Source: Symsagittifera roscoffensis (lineage: Eukaryota; Xenacoelomorpha; Acoela; Convolutidae). From it: 64,000 nt of DNA. The notes under the pieces were generated by a model. It was not told where the DNA came from. It did no database searches and saw only the letters and a list, made by a program, of their open reading frames with translations. Both the position numbers and the translations under genes were made by a program. Below are positions 12,596-25,201 of this stretch, piece after piece (within the stretch, counting starts at the first letter, position 1; each line of letters opens with the position of its first letter). The stretch spans positions 38,556 through 102,555 of the forward strand of contig NW_026971671.1 in NCBI RefSeq assembly GCF_963678635.1. Reading direction: 5' to 3'.

Positions 12596-13395
12596 TAAAC
12601 CATGGAGAAGTAGAACAGGATTAAATAGCTCAAAAAACAAGATCGAAAGAGTACTAAACGAGACTTGAGCGCTTACGAGACTGGATTTGAGAGCCCACAA
12701 AACAGGATTTGAGAGTTTAAAAATATGTGTATGAGCTTAAAAAACGATAATTGTGAGCTTTTAGAACACAAAGAGACAGCTTGAATAACGGGATTTAGGA
12801 GCTTAACAAAGTGGATTAGATATAGCTCACGAAACGGGACTTGAGATCTTACTGAGCGTGCATTGATAGCTTTTAAAACGGGATTTCCGAGCTTGTAAGA
12901 GGGGATCGCAGAGCGTACAAAATGTATTCGTGAGCTTACAAAAATTGTTTGAGAGAGCTTGCAAAACGGTGGCTAACGATCTTAAAAAATCGGATTTGAG
13001 AGCTAAGGAAATTGGATTTGAGAGATTACAAAACTTGAATTGAGAGCTTATTAAATTGGATTTGAGAGCTTACAAAAACCAGAATTGAGAGCGTACAAAA
13101 CGGGGTTTCAGAGCTGGCAAAGAACATTTGAGAGCTTAAACAAGGTGTTTGAAAGCTTGAAAAACGGGAAATGAAAGTTTACAAATGACATTTGAAGCTA
13201 CTATAACGGGATTCGGGAGCTTACAAAGTGGCTTTTGTGAGTGACCATAAAAAGGAATTAGGAGCTCGAAAAATGAGACTTGAGAGCATATAAAACGAGA
13301 GTTTGAAATTCACAAAACGGTAATTGAGAGCACACAAAAGCTCACAAGCTTACAAAACTGGACATGGGAGCTCACAAAACAAGAATTATCTATTT
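12596..13395. repeat. Degenerate minisatellite with GAGAGCTTACAAAACGGGAT core
   Basis: About 800 bp are made of many diverged head-to-tail copies of a roughly 26-31-bp motif with consensus near GAGAGCTTACAAAACGGGAT plus TT. Copies are recognisable by the recurring 'GAGCTTACAAAAC' and 'GGATTTGAGAG' phrases. Divergence between units is high, so the array is old. Confidence 0.85.
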
Positions 13396-14305
13396 GTGCT
13401 CGGAATATACATAAAGTTCGGTCTATATTCTTGTAAAGCTTAGACTGGCAACAAACATAAGATGCAGATCAATTGTTATACTTCAAAAATGTACAAATTA
13501 AACCATTCTAGCAAAAAAAAAGAGGTGATTAAAAAGTGATTATAACAAATTGATGAAACTCCCCGAGCTTTTCAATCGGTTGAAGCTTCCATAAATTAAT
13601 TCTCTTTATACTTCATGCATTCCTCGTCCGCTCGTGGCAAAATCTGGCTTCAATTTTTAATAGAATTCTACACCATGTTGGCAATTTGTAACACATTACT
13701 GCAACTGTGTTCAAAGTGAAAGATAAATGTTAGTCATTTTAATAAATGTAAAAATCTTAAACTGAGTTAATGCCAGACGTAGCTTTCTCATACATTAATT
13801 TCAGATGATGTACACCGTCTGTTCGTCACGCTATCTAATTTTCGGCCGGATAGTTTCGTGCAACTTCTTAGTCTAATACCAATCCTAATCTTACTCTTTT
13901 ATCTCCTAGTCTAAATAGATCTAGTGTATACTAGTATTTGCGGGTTAGGTTTATGGAGCTTGTCCAAATGAGAACAACTGTCCTCTAAGGTTTATTCAGA
14001 TTGTCCTGGTGCTGAAACTACAAGTAAACTGAAACTACTAAAAAATTGTCAGTGTTAGTTATGGAATATGATTGGTTTGTTAGTGATAGTTTGTAAGGAT
14101 CGTTTTATCAATAATATAATTGGTTATAAATACTACATTAAAACTGTTTCCACAACTATTGTTTTGTTGACGACTATTTGATTCCTTCGTCTGCTTACTG
14201 GTTTTCTGATTTTGTGGTGACGGTTAGAAACTTGAATTGAAAAATGTACAGTGGTCAGTAACTTCAACTCCCAATGTTCAAAGAAAAGATTTTAAAATTC
14301 GGGTG
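13396..14305. other. Non-genic stretch
   Basis: No supported gene or repeat. It separates the minisatellite from the duplicated TIR-element cluster. Confidence 0.4.
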
Positions 14306-14488
14306 CATTACGAGGCCAAACTGTACTTTTCGGGAAATGTGAGCGGATTTCGCAACAAAGACGCTCCCTTTGTTCTTCTTTTGTTCTTTCATTCCCGTTA
14401 ATCGTTCCGGAAAGTTTTAACATGTTTAAAGAATTTTCTCTGGAAAATTGTGCTGCGCCTATCCAGTGCACAGTTTGGCCTCGTAATG
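14306..14488. mobile_element. Small TIR element 'CGAGGCC', copy 2
   Basis: The same family as 8057-8248. Here the inverted repeats can be extended outward to CATTACGAGGCCAAACTGT and its reverse complement ending TAATG. This makes the element 183 bp and refines the TIR end. The interior is shorter than in copy 1. Confidence 0.85.
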
Positions 14489-15207
14489 TGGGTTGTAAGC
14501 CCTTAATCCTAAAAGCACTCATAATTTTATGATTAACAAAAAATTCTCATTTTTATTTGTTTTCATATACTGTTATTTTAACTAACGGAAACTAAAAGCA
14601 CATGCGCCGGCAGCCACATGGCCAAACAAAAGTCTGTTTTTTTTTTGAAGCACATACAAAAGTATTCAACTCATTCAAAAACAACATGTAAGAAAACCAT
14701 AACTAAAGTTTCGCTCGTAGGAAACAAAGAAACAAAAATTTAATTCCGATTAATCTTCTGTGACTTTTAGTTTTCACTTCGAGTCTTTGCTGGTCGGGTT
14801 GGCTCGCTCACAAATTAAGCGGATATGAATCTTCGGCTGATAATTATACAGGCTGGATTGCGGTTGATTTTCCTTTTGTGGTTGAGAAACGCACGTATTG
14901 TTTTAAAACTATTTTTTGCTCACTGCTTAAAAATATGTTAAATGCTGCAATTGTTTTATCTTACTTCAAATCACTTGATGTTTTGCTACATCTGCTTTTT
15001 ACGCGCATTGTAATCTACCACCCGCATCCAGTTTCAAGCGTTAATAATCGGTTATAATAGGATTTTAGAATCAGTCTTAAAAAAATTGAGAAAAAATTGA
15101 TCTTAATCAATTTTTAATCGGTTATGATATCTCTTTTTGAAAATAAATATAGTCAATTAAAAGGCATTATAATCATAAAGAATCGATTATTTTTATCCGA
15201 ACTTCTA
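14484..15207. repeat. Duplicated block Y, first copy
   Basis: A block of about 724 bp that begins exactly at the right edge of TIR-element copy 2 (TAATGTGGGTTGTAAGCCC) and recurs at 15882-16618 with high identity. No coding motif is recognised. It contains a cluster of AATCGGTTATAAT-like motifs near its end. Confidence 0.9.
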
Positions 15208-15632
15208 ATTCATTTGATTTGCAGAAAAAAACCATTAGAATCATGTATAATCGTTTGTAATTCCTTTTGTTTGCCCATTTTGTTTTCGACGTTGCACCTG
15301 AATTGCTTATATTTTATGCCTATTATGCTTATATTTTATAGACGTTGGCCTATGAAAAAATATGTGAAAATTGTTTTAACAGTTTTGAAATCATTTCATT
15401 TTTATAACATTTTATTTTTTCATTTCATCTTCATTATAGTTGTTTCATGATGCAAAATTTTTAAATTTTTGACAACCAAAATATCAGCGCACTGCTTTAG
15501 TTTCATGATTTATTTCTGAAGAGTTATTTTTCACCTACCGTGGGATTTTTTAAACTAAAGTGAAGAGATCTCTATGAAATTTTTATTTCGTGGTAAAACT
15601 TCGTGTTCAGATGAACCAAAGGGTGACAAGAC
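15208..15632. other. Sequence unique to the gap between block Y and block X
   Basis: This stretch interrupts the duplicated architecture and has no second copy in the window. A low-complexity frame over 15124-15450, rich in Phe, Ile and Leu, starts in block Y and extends into it, but I give that no functional weight. Confidence 0.4.
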
Positions 15633-15881
15633 ATCTCATTTTTAGAGAATTTTGATGGAAAAAAGGATTATGTTCTATTATAATACAATACAAGGCGAAA
15701 TTGTATATTTTATGAACTCCAAACGGATTCTGCGACGAGGACGCTCCTTTTGTTCTTTTTTGTTTTTTCATTCTCTTTGATTGTTCCGATGAAATTTTAC
15801 CATGTTTAACAACTTGTCTCTGGAATCCAGGAACATACAGACACAAAATGTTGCGCCTATCCAGTGCACAAGTTGGCCCCG
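15633..15881. repeat. Duplicated block X, first copy, containing TIR element copy 3
   Basis: A 249-bp block identical in layout to 16618-16866. It contains the interior of the CGAGGCC TIR element and ends in a mutated right TIR (GTGCACAAGTTGGCCCCG). The left TIR is absent, so the element was truncated before block X was duplicated. Confidence 0.88.
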
Positions 15882-16618
15882 TAATGTGGGTTGTAAGCCC
15901 TTAATCCTAAAAGCACTCATAATTTTTTGATTAACAAAAAACTCTCATTTTTATTTGTTTTCATATACTGTTATTTTAACTAATGGAAACTAAAAGCACA
16001 TGCGCCGGCAGCTACATGGCCAAACAAAAGTCTGTTTTATTTTTTGAAGCACATACAAAAGTATTCAACTCATTCAAAAACAACATGTAAGAAAATCATA
16101 ACTAAAGTTTCGCTCGTAGGAAACAAAGAAACAAAAATTTAATTCCGATTAATCTTCTGTGACTTTTAGTTTTCACTTCGAGTTGTTGCTGGTTGGGTTG
16201 GCTCGCTCACAAATTAAGCGGATATGAATTTTCGGCTGATAATTATACAGGCTGGAATGCGGTTGATTTTCCTTTTGTGGCTGAGAAACGCACGTATTGT
16301 TTTAAAACTATTTTTTGCTCACAGCTTAAAAGTATGTTAAATGCTGCAATTGTTTTATCTTACTTCAAATCACTTGATTTTTTGCTACATCTGCTTTTTA
16401 CGCGCATTGTAATCTACCACCCGCATCCAGTTTCAAGCGTTAATAATCGGTTATAATAGGATTTTAGAATCAGTCTTGAGAAAAATTGAGAAAAAATTGA
16501 GAAAAAATTGATCTTAATCAATTATTAATCGGTTATGATATCTCTTTTTGAAAATAAATATAGTCAATTAAAAGGCATTATAATCATTAAGAATCGATTA
16601 TTTTTATTCGAACTTCTA
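15882..16618. repeat. Duplicated block Y, second copy
   Basis: Nearly identical to 14484-15207 and abutting the right TIR of element copy 3, as the first copy abuts copy 2. A frame at 16193-16456 is open here but has no ATG-supported or conserved-domain evidence. Confidence 0.9.
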
Positions 16619-16866
16619 TCTCATTTTTAGAGAATTTTGATGGAAAAAAGGATTATGTTCTATTATAATACAATACAAGGCGAAACTGTATATTTTATGA
16701 ACTCCAAACGGATTCTGCGACGAGGACGCTCCTTTTGTTCTTTTTTGTTTTTTCATTCTCTTTGATTGTTCCGATAAAATTTTACCATGTTTAACAAATT
16801 GTCTCTGGAATCAAGGAACATACAGACACAAAATGTTGCGCCTATCCAGTGCACAGTTTGGCCTCG
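16618..16866. repeat. Duplicated block X, second copy, containing TIR element copy 4
   Basis: A repeat of 15633-15881. Its right TIR (TGCACAGTTTGGCCTCG) is intact, unlike the mutated TIR in the first copy, so one of the two has diverged after duplication. Confidence 0.88.
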
Positions 16867-18193
16867 TACTGTAGAATATAATAGAATATAAAGAATTATA
16901 AGAGATCTTCGGGAAAAAATAATCAATTATATTTGATTATAATTCATTATGAAGTCGCGAAAAATGTTATCCTTAAAATGGATTATAAATCGTTTAAACA
17001 TCCAAATCTGGGGCTGATAAATAATTATAATTTTATAGAAGAATAATTGTACTTGTAATATAATCGATTATTTTCTCTTTTTACTGAAGGCGGGCACCCC
17101 TATCTTGTATGTCAGATTGTAACTCGGTTCAATCTCTTCCATCTCAAACCCACTTGGAAGCTCTACAATCTTGTTGTCAGATTCCCAAAAAATACAGTTT
17201 TGGTTGGCTACATCTGCTTAGGTAATTACGTGTGAGTTATTGTTGCACTATTAAACACTAGAATTACTTTCGCTTAAGTAAATCCATCTTTGCCATTGTT
17301 TCTCTTGCAAATCTCATTCGCAAGCCTCAAACCCCGTTTGCATGCTTCTGTACTCCAATTTTTAAAAAAATTTTTGATTCAATAAATCTGTTAAGATTAT
17401 TGCCTCACTCTCAGTTTCTGTTCGCGAGCTTCCCGTTTTGGTTAAATTTTGAGCTCAGTAATTCCTTCTTTTTCACCGGGAAATCAAGCTGGCAAGCTAA
17501 CAAATTACGTTTGCGAGCTCCCCAAACCCCGTCCGCGGGTTAGCAGATCCCGTTACGGTTGGTGTTTTTTGTGTCAGTAACTCCGCTTGAGCAACTGTTT
17601 CACTTCTTGCGAGCATTGATTTTTTTTAAAAAATGAGAATGGAAACAGAAGTCAGCTTTATTTTTCCCGTAGCGTGAGAAAAACCTATTAAAGTAAGCTT
17701 CAAATGGTGAGAAGATGAGACAAAAAACAACGTTTTTCGTCTGAACTTCATATAATTTGATTGAATATTTTGTGTTCTTCTCAGAAAGATTCACAGTCAC
17801 AACATAAACTAAATGACAATCTGAACTGGCTTGGTTTAGAAATTTTGAGAACTACGACTAAAAAACGGATATCGAAAAAGGGAAAACGAATTTTTTGTCG
17901 AAAAAAGAATGAATTGAATGAAAATAAAACTTACTGAGACAAAAATAGGTACCAAAATCAAAAGGGACAAGATAAAATGAAATGCCGAAGATAATCAAAA
18001 ATTATTAAACTACATGTGCAATAATTTCAGTGCAATCATTTTACTAATTCTTAGGTATTCTTCAAGAATCAACGCTAAAAAAACCTTACACCAAGTACAA
18101 GAAAAAATCCCCAAGTTCTTCCCATAAAAATTTGCGCTGAAGAGACAACAGCGATTAATTTCTGCTATATTATGTTCAATATAGCAGGTTCCA
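16867..18193. other. AATCGATTATAAT-rich DNA and reversed minisatellite traces
   Basis: From 16900 to 17085 there is a cluster of degenerate 'AATCGATTATAAT' palindromic motifs. From about 17290 to 17560 phrases such as GCGAGCTTCCCGTTTTGG are the reverse complement of the 12.6-kb minisatellite core. No gene is supported. Confidence 0.45.
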
Positions 18194-18902
18194 CAGTGCT
18201 GATTTAAATTAACCGAACAAAACGCGTTAAACTTGAAATTTAAAACGCGTTTTTCTCAAATTGGGTTGAGTTTAGGTGAAAACTTATGAACACAAAACTT
18301 GCTTAAAGTTTTAGCAGAATTGATATGGTGTAGTTTGTTTTGCGAAATTCGGGCCCAATATTTTACCCCAAAAATGGGTCATTTTGGCTTTTCTTAGTTA
18401 ATTAAAAAATTACGTCAAAAATACCCAAGCGATCACAGACATAATTATATCAAAGTGAGCCCTTTACGTAGCCCAACAAACTTTAAGAAGGGTATAATCT
18501 CCAAAAACATTTGTAAACCGTTTAAAAATTGTTTTTAAATAAAAAGTTTGTATTTTATGTAGAAAAAACAAACTTTTTTGTCTATCAAACAAAAAAAATT
18601 AACTTATACAATGTTTTGGAGATTATACCCTTCTTAAAGTTTGTTGGGCTACGTAAAGGGCTCACTTTGATATAATTATGTCTGTGATCGACTGGGTATT
18701 TTTGGCGTAATTTTTTAATTAACTAAGAAAAGCCAAAATGACCCATTTTTGGGGTAAAATTTTGGGCCCGAATTTCGCAAAACAAAATTTTAAGCAAGTT
18801 TTGTCTTCATAAGTTTTGACCTAAACTCAACCCAATTTGAGAAAAACGCGTTTTAACTTTCAAGTTTAACGCGTTTTGTCCGGTTAATTTAAATCAGCAC
18901 TG
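18194..18902. mobile_element. Foldback palindrome with hAT-like ends
   Basis: A 709-bp inverted repeat. The left arm (about 18194-18512) and right arm (about 18610-18902) are near-perfect reverse complements around a short AT-rich loop. Ends read CAGTGCTGATTTAAATTAAC and its complement, which resemble hAT TIRs (CAGNGNTG). The left arm holds an extra segment of about 30-40 bp near 18310-18345 that is missing from the right arm. No clean 8-bp target-site duplication was found. It is a candidate non-autonomous DNA transposon, and its transcript would fold into a long hairpin. Confidence 0.88.
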
Positions 18903-18972
18903 TAGTTGAACTGAAAAAGTAAACACCAAATAAAAGATCACTGATTGGGTGATTAAAATCTGCAATTTATAA

Positions 18973-19188
18973 GCTTCATTTGCTTTTGCAACATCTGCGA
19001 AATCTCGAGTCTTTGAAGGAATCAATAATCGAGACAAAACTAGCGAAAACTACCAACCCGGGTTGACCAAAACTTCTTATCATGCAATTATCCAAATTCA
19101 AAATTACCTCGCTGCAAAATATCCAAACAAAAGAGCATTGCATAAAATGTTTGAAATAGCAAACTTTACTTTGCTGAGATTTAATTGA
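18973..19188 (+). CDS. Candidate terminal exon, unknown protein
   Basis: A plus-strand frame opens after a TAA at 18970-18972 and runs 71 codons to a TGA at 19186-19188. It has no ATG near the start, but an AG (ATAAG) lies just before 18974 and could be a splice acceptor. The sequence is mixed and protein-like (for example NNRDKTSENYQPGLTK and AIIQIQNYLAAKYPNKRAL), unlike the Phe/Lys-rich noise around it. No domain is recognised. Chance open frames of this length do occur in AT-rich DNA, so this is tentative. Confidence 0.3.
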   Translation, partial: ASFAFATSAKSRVFEGINNRDKTSENYQPGLTKTSYHAIIQIQNYLAAKYPNKRALHKMFEIANFTLLRFN

Positions 19189-21701
19189 AAAGCAAGCTTT
19201 TGAAGAGTTTAAATAAAATATTTTTCCAAAAAACAAGTTGATTCAGATTTTAAAAACGGTGAGTAGCTTCAAATATTCTGTGCGAACTAAATTTTCGGTC
19301 TAAAAATTAATAGAACATCATGAGAGACCACTATATTTCGTCTTCAGACTAGTCAATTGTTTGATTAAACAGTCAACGCTGGGTCAATAAACCAAACCCA
19401 ATACAAAACCAAAACTGATTACTCTGAGAATGTTAGGCGGATTCCACAACAAGGACCAATGTGCCAATTGTGATGCACTACAATGTGAAATTGATGCGAA
19501 ATATGGATGCGTTTTGTTTCTTTTATTCACAATAATCACTCAAAATAAATCCGAGGTCGCATTAATTCAAAAAATGTAATGCGACCGACTCTTTTTGGAA
19601 TCAAAACAAAACTAGATTGAAAAATTTAAGCATTCCGAGCGAAATCGTAACGGTTTTTTGAAAAGTCCAAGTTCATAAACTTAGGACCAAGTTTTAAACT
19701 TATGGAGTTTTTGTGATTGTGGGAACTGTACCGATTACTAACTAACTAGAAAAAAATTGTGCCCCAGTATTCAGCTTAAATTGGGTCCAACCTATCCCTG
19801 TTGCAAGTAAATTAACCAAGAAATAAATTATCTAATATGCTTGAGACTTCCCTGGAATGCAGAAACCGTTTTTCTCTGGCTTTTTCAACATTTCAACCAT
19901 TTAATTTTAAATCAGTTTACCCCAAAAAACTTTTATCGTATGAGTGTAACACTATCTCGTCTCAGTGTTTGTTATTATGGGAGCTTTAAATTGCTTCAAA
20001 AACTCAAAAGAGTAGCCCTTTTGCTTATAAAAAAATATGTTCCAGGTTTTTTGTGCGCTTATTTTTGGTAGTTATATATTTGCTTTGCTGCACACATTTT
20101 TGTCAGCATCCACGCCAGAATTTTTTCAATTATTATTTCATTTCTGCCAATTATATGCCCATAACGAAATCAAAATCGATTGCATTGGATTTTCAGTGTA
20201 GGTATTTATAAAAATGAGAAGCAGTCGATAATAACAACTAAACGGATTATGATGATACTACTTTGCAAGAAAAAAATCATTATAAAACTATACTAAAGTA
20301 TATACGATATATTTTGAAAAAAAAACAATTTTTTCCCGAAATAAAATACTTTAAAAATTGAGTACAGTCGACTAATATTCAACATATTTCCTCGCCTAAT
20401 TTTGCAATTACTTTGCACAAGCTTAAGCTCAAAATAAAAATCTTCTTCAATCAAATGTATGCTCCGAAAAAAAATACTTTTAAAAAAATTTAAGCAAACT
20501 TGAATTCTATACTGATGATTTTTAGTTCAATGAGGGTTACAAATCACCATTTTTGAAGTTGCTCTTTTTAGATTAAATTGTTAAAGACCGCAACTTTTTG
20601 CTGATGTTATTAACTTATGGTTTTTAGTTAGTTAAAAAGCAAGTTACTCCAACTTTTGCTTTTACTTTTAGATTTAATTGATTTGTAAGTACTTCAAATT
20701 TTGCCCCATCAAGATCTGGAAATGACAATTATCAGAAAACAATGAAAAAGTTCTAGCAAAAACTGATTTTTGTGTTTAGGAATTACAGTTTATGCATGAT
20801 CCCAAGGTATATTGTTGTTCAACTTTTTATTTCAAATAAAGTTATAGCCTCGTTTTATTGTTTTTCTTGTTTTTAAACTAAAAATCATCAGAAGTTTTAA
20901 AAATATCTTCTTGTAAAACTTGAACTATGCTGATGATTTCTGGTTACTACATGTCGAAATGTTCTATTTGTTGCTGCTGATTTTAAATTAATTAATGAGG
21001 CCTCATTTTTTGATGTCTCGTTTTAAGGCCTCATTTTTCTGCCTTAAATTGTTTTAGAAAAAAAAATCATAACGAAAAAATAAAATTTTTCTTGCAAAAA
21101 AAAATTTGATTCATCGTCTCAATGCTCCGTTTTTGTTGACTTTGTTTTAAATATATTTTAAAAATTCATGTTTCTTGTGATTGAAGTTTTTGAATAGACT
21201 TTCTGAGATGTTAATCAGGCAAAATAAGTCTTTCGTGTTATAACTTTGCGAAAAATTTATTAAAAAAGACTAGGTTTAATTGAAACAGTTTGGACAAACA
21301 AAATAAGGAAACCATAGGGATATATATATATTTTTGAAAATAACTTGTTAGATTGCTATTGGAAACATTTTATCAATTAATCTGACAAGATCTACGGTAG
21401 AAATTTATTTAGGAAAATCTAATTTTATCCGAAAAACATCGGTGCGGGTTATCAATTTTCAGTCTTCTACTTGCAGCCTGGGTACAAACTCAGCAGTTCA
21501 TGACCTTTCCAACGTGGTAGTCTATATCACAACGTTATGATCACGATACCTGAGCATCTCTGCGACACGATTTTGTTAGTATTTTTGTAGTATCTAAACC
21601 TGTTTGATAGCCGTCAACTTTTTTAGTGCTAATAAACCTCTTCTCTACTCCAAAGATCCGACATGGGATCATACTCCAACACTATGTGTAATTATTCTGA
21701 T
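19189..21701. other. AT-rich non-genic stretch
   Basis: No supported gene. From about 20.5 to 20.95 kb a phrase like 'TGATGATTT(T/C)TAGTT' recurs, suggesting an old local duplication. Confidence 0.4.
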
Positions 21702-22017
21702 TCACTTTTTTACAAGCACTTGATTATCAAGCAACACCTTCCTATGAAATCTGTCGAAGATGCTGCTAATTGTGCACTGGATCAAATCGTAGTTCGTATC
21801 CACATAAATCGTGAATACAAATTGTACTCGCTTTATCGCTGAGAAAATGAATAAAAAATTTTGTTTCATTTCTTAATTTCCAACGATTACGCTCCAATAA
21901 TTTCCGAATTATATGCGTAAAAAGGCACTCATCGATCAAAACAGGCTGTCTCGCAAGATATACCCGTACTGGCAAGAAATGGATTGCAATCGGTTTTATA
22001 CAGCTGATGTAGCAGAA
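21702..22017 (-). pseudogene. Possible decayed coding exon, unknown
   Basis: The minus strand is open from about 22017 (after a CTATAG acceptor-like site) to 21766, with a protein-like sequence including VRVYLARQPVLIDECLF and KASTICIHDLCGYELRF. One frameshift near 21770 would let it continue in another frame (TISSIFDRFHRKVLLDNQ) to a stop at 21702. The complementary use of both frames suggests a coding sequence broken by a small indel. I do not recognise the family. Confidence 0.3.
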
Positions 22018-24158
22018 ACCTATAGTCAGTTTAGCTTAGTACTAAAATTTAGCTTAAAAATCAATTTCAGTCTGTTCTAAATCAATTTAAGTCTTTTTTT
22101 TTACTTTAGGTTTTTGCCACCAATTTCCGACAGACTTAAGTAACAATAAAATCGATTTAACTACTTTTTTCATACTCATTTTATACAGATTATATAATGA
22201 TAGATAATGTTCAGTTTTTTTTAGAACATCGGACAATAAAAAAATAGTGGAGATAAAATTTCAAAATTAACTTCTCGTTCAAATTTTCTTATTGATAATT
22301 AGCCTAAAACTAAGCTACGAAGATGACTAATATCTTGAGGTTCTGCACAAAAAAAAATTTGCTTTTTTGATGATAGATTTATATGGTATTAGTCTATCAA
22401 TATTGAGCCGAGAAGGTTGCGGTACCAAACAAGACTCCTGCTCTCTGTAGATATCCTTAAGATTTCTTGAGTAGAACATTTTGCTGAAGCTCCGAAGCAA
22501 AAAAAAATAGATATATAAATCAGTTTAGTTTGAGATTTAGACGTTTCTTACAACCTTGCAAAAATCCATTCAAATCGGTTGACACCTATTTTTAAAGCAA
22601 GGAAATTGATTTTTTGTACCGTAAAAATACATTTATTCATTTCTAAATTGTTTTGCATATCTTAAATGGGCTGTCGTAAATCGATTTCAATTTCAAGTTT
22701 GGCAGTGCATGTAGGTTTTCTCTATGCACGGATGCATCTCTTCAAGAGATCTTTCTAAATTCTTGTTAGATCTTGCAAGATCTTTGAAGTCATGATTTTT
22801 GTGCGCCTTTTGAATTTTACAAAATCATCATTGCAACACACGGCAGTGATCAACCGCTAATCAAAAACAGCAATGTATTGAAAGAATTAAGAAACTCACA
22901 TTGTCGCGCAGACCATTGTGACAAATAAAAACCTATCAATACAGGTCGCATTCAAACGCGTTTTTGAAATAAATTTTAAAATTCTAATTTAAAAATTGAA
23001 AGGCTGTTTTTTGGGTGTGATGGAACCCGGTTTTTGGTGTGTATTGGATGTTTTTTTTATAGTCCGAACCATTAGCTAAGCGCAACGATATAAAGAAAAC
23101 GATACGTGCATGGATGTAAGCTTGTAAAATTGCTCTGTTCTTTTAAGTGTGAAAACGCTGAACACAAAAAAATGATAATGCGCGCATACTATTTTAAGCT
23201 TGTCTTCACTTTGCTTGGCAACAAACTCTGTCCAAATCTTTTATTTTGCTTCCAACGAAAATAAAGAACGTCATTATCATAAATAAAACTGAAAAAAGTA
23301 AAACACTTTTAAATTTGCATGCTGTTAATGTTTTTAAAACTATTTTTTTTTTCAGTTTGAACGCAAGTTATATTCAAAAGTAAGCTACATTTGTATATGC
23401 AAAACAAATCAAAAAGTCTCATGATATTTGAGTTTATCAGTTTATCAAATCTCACGTGCGTTGAAATCTAACAGTTTTTTGTTTGTTCAAACAGTTCTGA
23501 ATAAACAGCAGAAACAATAAAAAATGAAATTATTCTGGAGAACTTCATAACTGCCTTTACAAAAAATCGAACTTGTGAATGCTTTCCAAACGTCCAAAAT
23601 CTTTCTTAACGGAAGTTCATTTTATTGAAACTAGTCCTTTTGACAACATAATTGTTTAAAAATTGGATTAAGTTGATCTCTAGTTAGCTTCAGACCCCTA
23701 TCGATTCCCGAAACTATCTTCAAACTTTTTACTTTTTTGATAAGTTTCTTTCATCAGTTTAAAATCTTGAAGTATATTGTTTTATCATTATTCTACTTGC
23801 GGTTTCTTTGAAAAAAAATTCCCAAAAATTAATTATACTTTGCTGAAGATTCTCTTTCACCGATTTAGAATTCGCTTGAATTGAAAGCTAAAACTCCAAA
23901 CAGTTTCGTCGAAATCAAAAGGTTAGTCCAATAGTTTCGTTTTTGGAAAAATCTTGGGTTTAACCCTATTTCAATCACGGAAAACTGAGTCTTTTTTTCC
24001 AATTGTTGGTATGAAATGAGTCAAGGAATTGTCGACATTTTGTAGACAGTATGAACAAATTTTACCCCAAAGAAAGATTTTGGTAACTATCCTACCGGCT
24101 AACTCAATTATAAAAGCCTTGGGTTACAAACGACTACATAATTTTTGACAATTCACAA
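22018..24158. other. Non-genic stretch
   Basis: No supported gene. A 46-codon frame at 22788-22928 reads in a protein-like way but is within chance length. Nothing else stands out. Confidence 0.4.
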
Positions 24159-24540
24159 CATCGGCGTATCTAGAATTTTCTCGAGGGGCGGATTTTCAAA
24201 AGAACTTCGAAAATTTTGTCGACTAGTTTTTAGGTCGACCAAATTGATTTTCCGAACTCTCCCAAAGCAATACAAAGACCCTGTTTAGGCCAAATTTTCG
24301 GCGCTTCTACGATTTTTTTGGAAAAATTTGACCAAAAAATTGCGCTTCATCGGTGTGCTCTCCCCCTTTAAAATTAGTATAAATTGGCGCCCAATGCACC
24401 TTAAGAAAATTTTAAGGTGGGTCCGTAACCAGAAATGGATATCTCAAAAAATTACAAAGGAGGAATTCTTTGTGTCTTCAAGGGATCTAATCCCTGAGGG
24501 GGGAGGGGGCGTCCGCTCCAATTCCCTAAATCCGCCCCTG
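24159..24540 (-). mobile_element. hAT-type MITE, copy 1
   Basis: The right end reads CAGGGGCGGATTTAGGG on the minus strand, a classical hAT TIR, and the left end reads CATCGGCGTATCTAGAA. The 8 bp outside are ATTCACAA (24151-24158) and CTTCACAG (24541-24548), a slightly decayed target-site duplication (6 of 8). The interior matches the elements at 29962-30379 and 51976-52216, with shared 'AATTTGGTCGACCTAAAA' and 'GGAGAGTTCGGAAAA' segments. It is non-coding. Confidence 0.82.
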
Positions 24541-25201
24541 CTTCACAGTTTTATTTCTTCGTGCGTTTATGGATCGATTGATAACTTAGTTTTGTCAAGG
24601 TGAGTTTAGTAAGTTTATGTGGAATTTGTGTGAAGAATAATTGTCAGTGTTGGTTCGAACCTTTTCAAAACTTCCTGCTAATTTTGATCAACCTGATTGA
24701 GATCTGATTTTAAAAAAATGGTCTTGTCTAGTTTCATGAAACATTTGTAATTAGTTCGATGATACACAATTAGTTGACAATCAAAATTTTCGAAGCAATT
24801 TGAAGCTGACCTTAAAGACCTCAAGAGCTCGCATTGGACAATATCTGTCATCATAAGCTGTAACTTGAGAGTTCAGCTCATTTTCTGCCTGTTTTTAGTG
24901 CTCTCTCACGCTTCCCGTCAATACAGATACCAGTGATTTTTTAAAACCAAAATACGACCAACAAATTGACCAATTTCAACAACAGAAACACTGAGCAAAA
25001 ATTGTTTTTTTTTAAATAAAATTACGCAAAAACAATTCAATGAATTTACGAAAAATGTGCATGATAAAGAGTTATTTCTTGAATCTTGCAGAAAGAAGAA
25101 AAGAAGAACATTGAAATTGAAGGTGACATTCTGTTCATTCGAAAACTAAAAACTGCAGCCAATAGAAAACCCAAAAACACCCAAAGAATTCCATTGCCGA
25201 T
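24541..25201. promoter_or_regulatory. Upstream region of the NERD-helicase gene
   Basis: About 660 bp between the hAT MITE and the ATG at 25202. An acceptor-like TTGCAG at about 25087-25092 is followed by a short open frame (KEEKKNIEIEGDILFIRK...) that overlaps the gene start in another phase. This could be an upstream exon or 5' UTR. No TATA-like element can be singled out in such AT-rich sequence. Confidence 0.3.

Noticed and set aside
22788-22928. 46-codon protein-like plus-strand frame
   Set aside because: The length is expected by chance in AT-rich DNA, and no splice sites or motifs support it.
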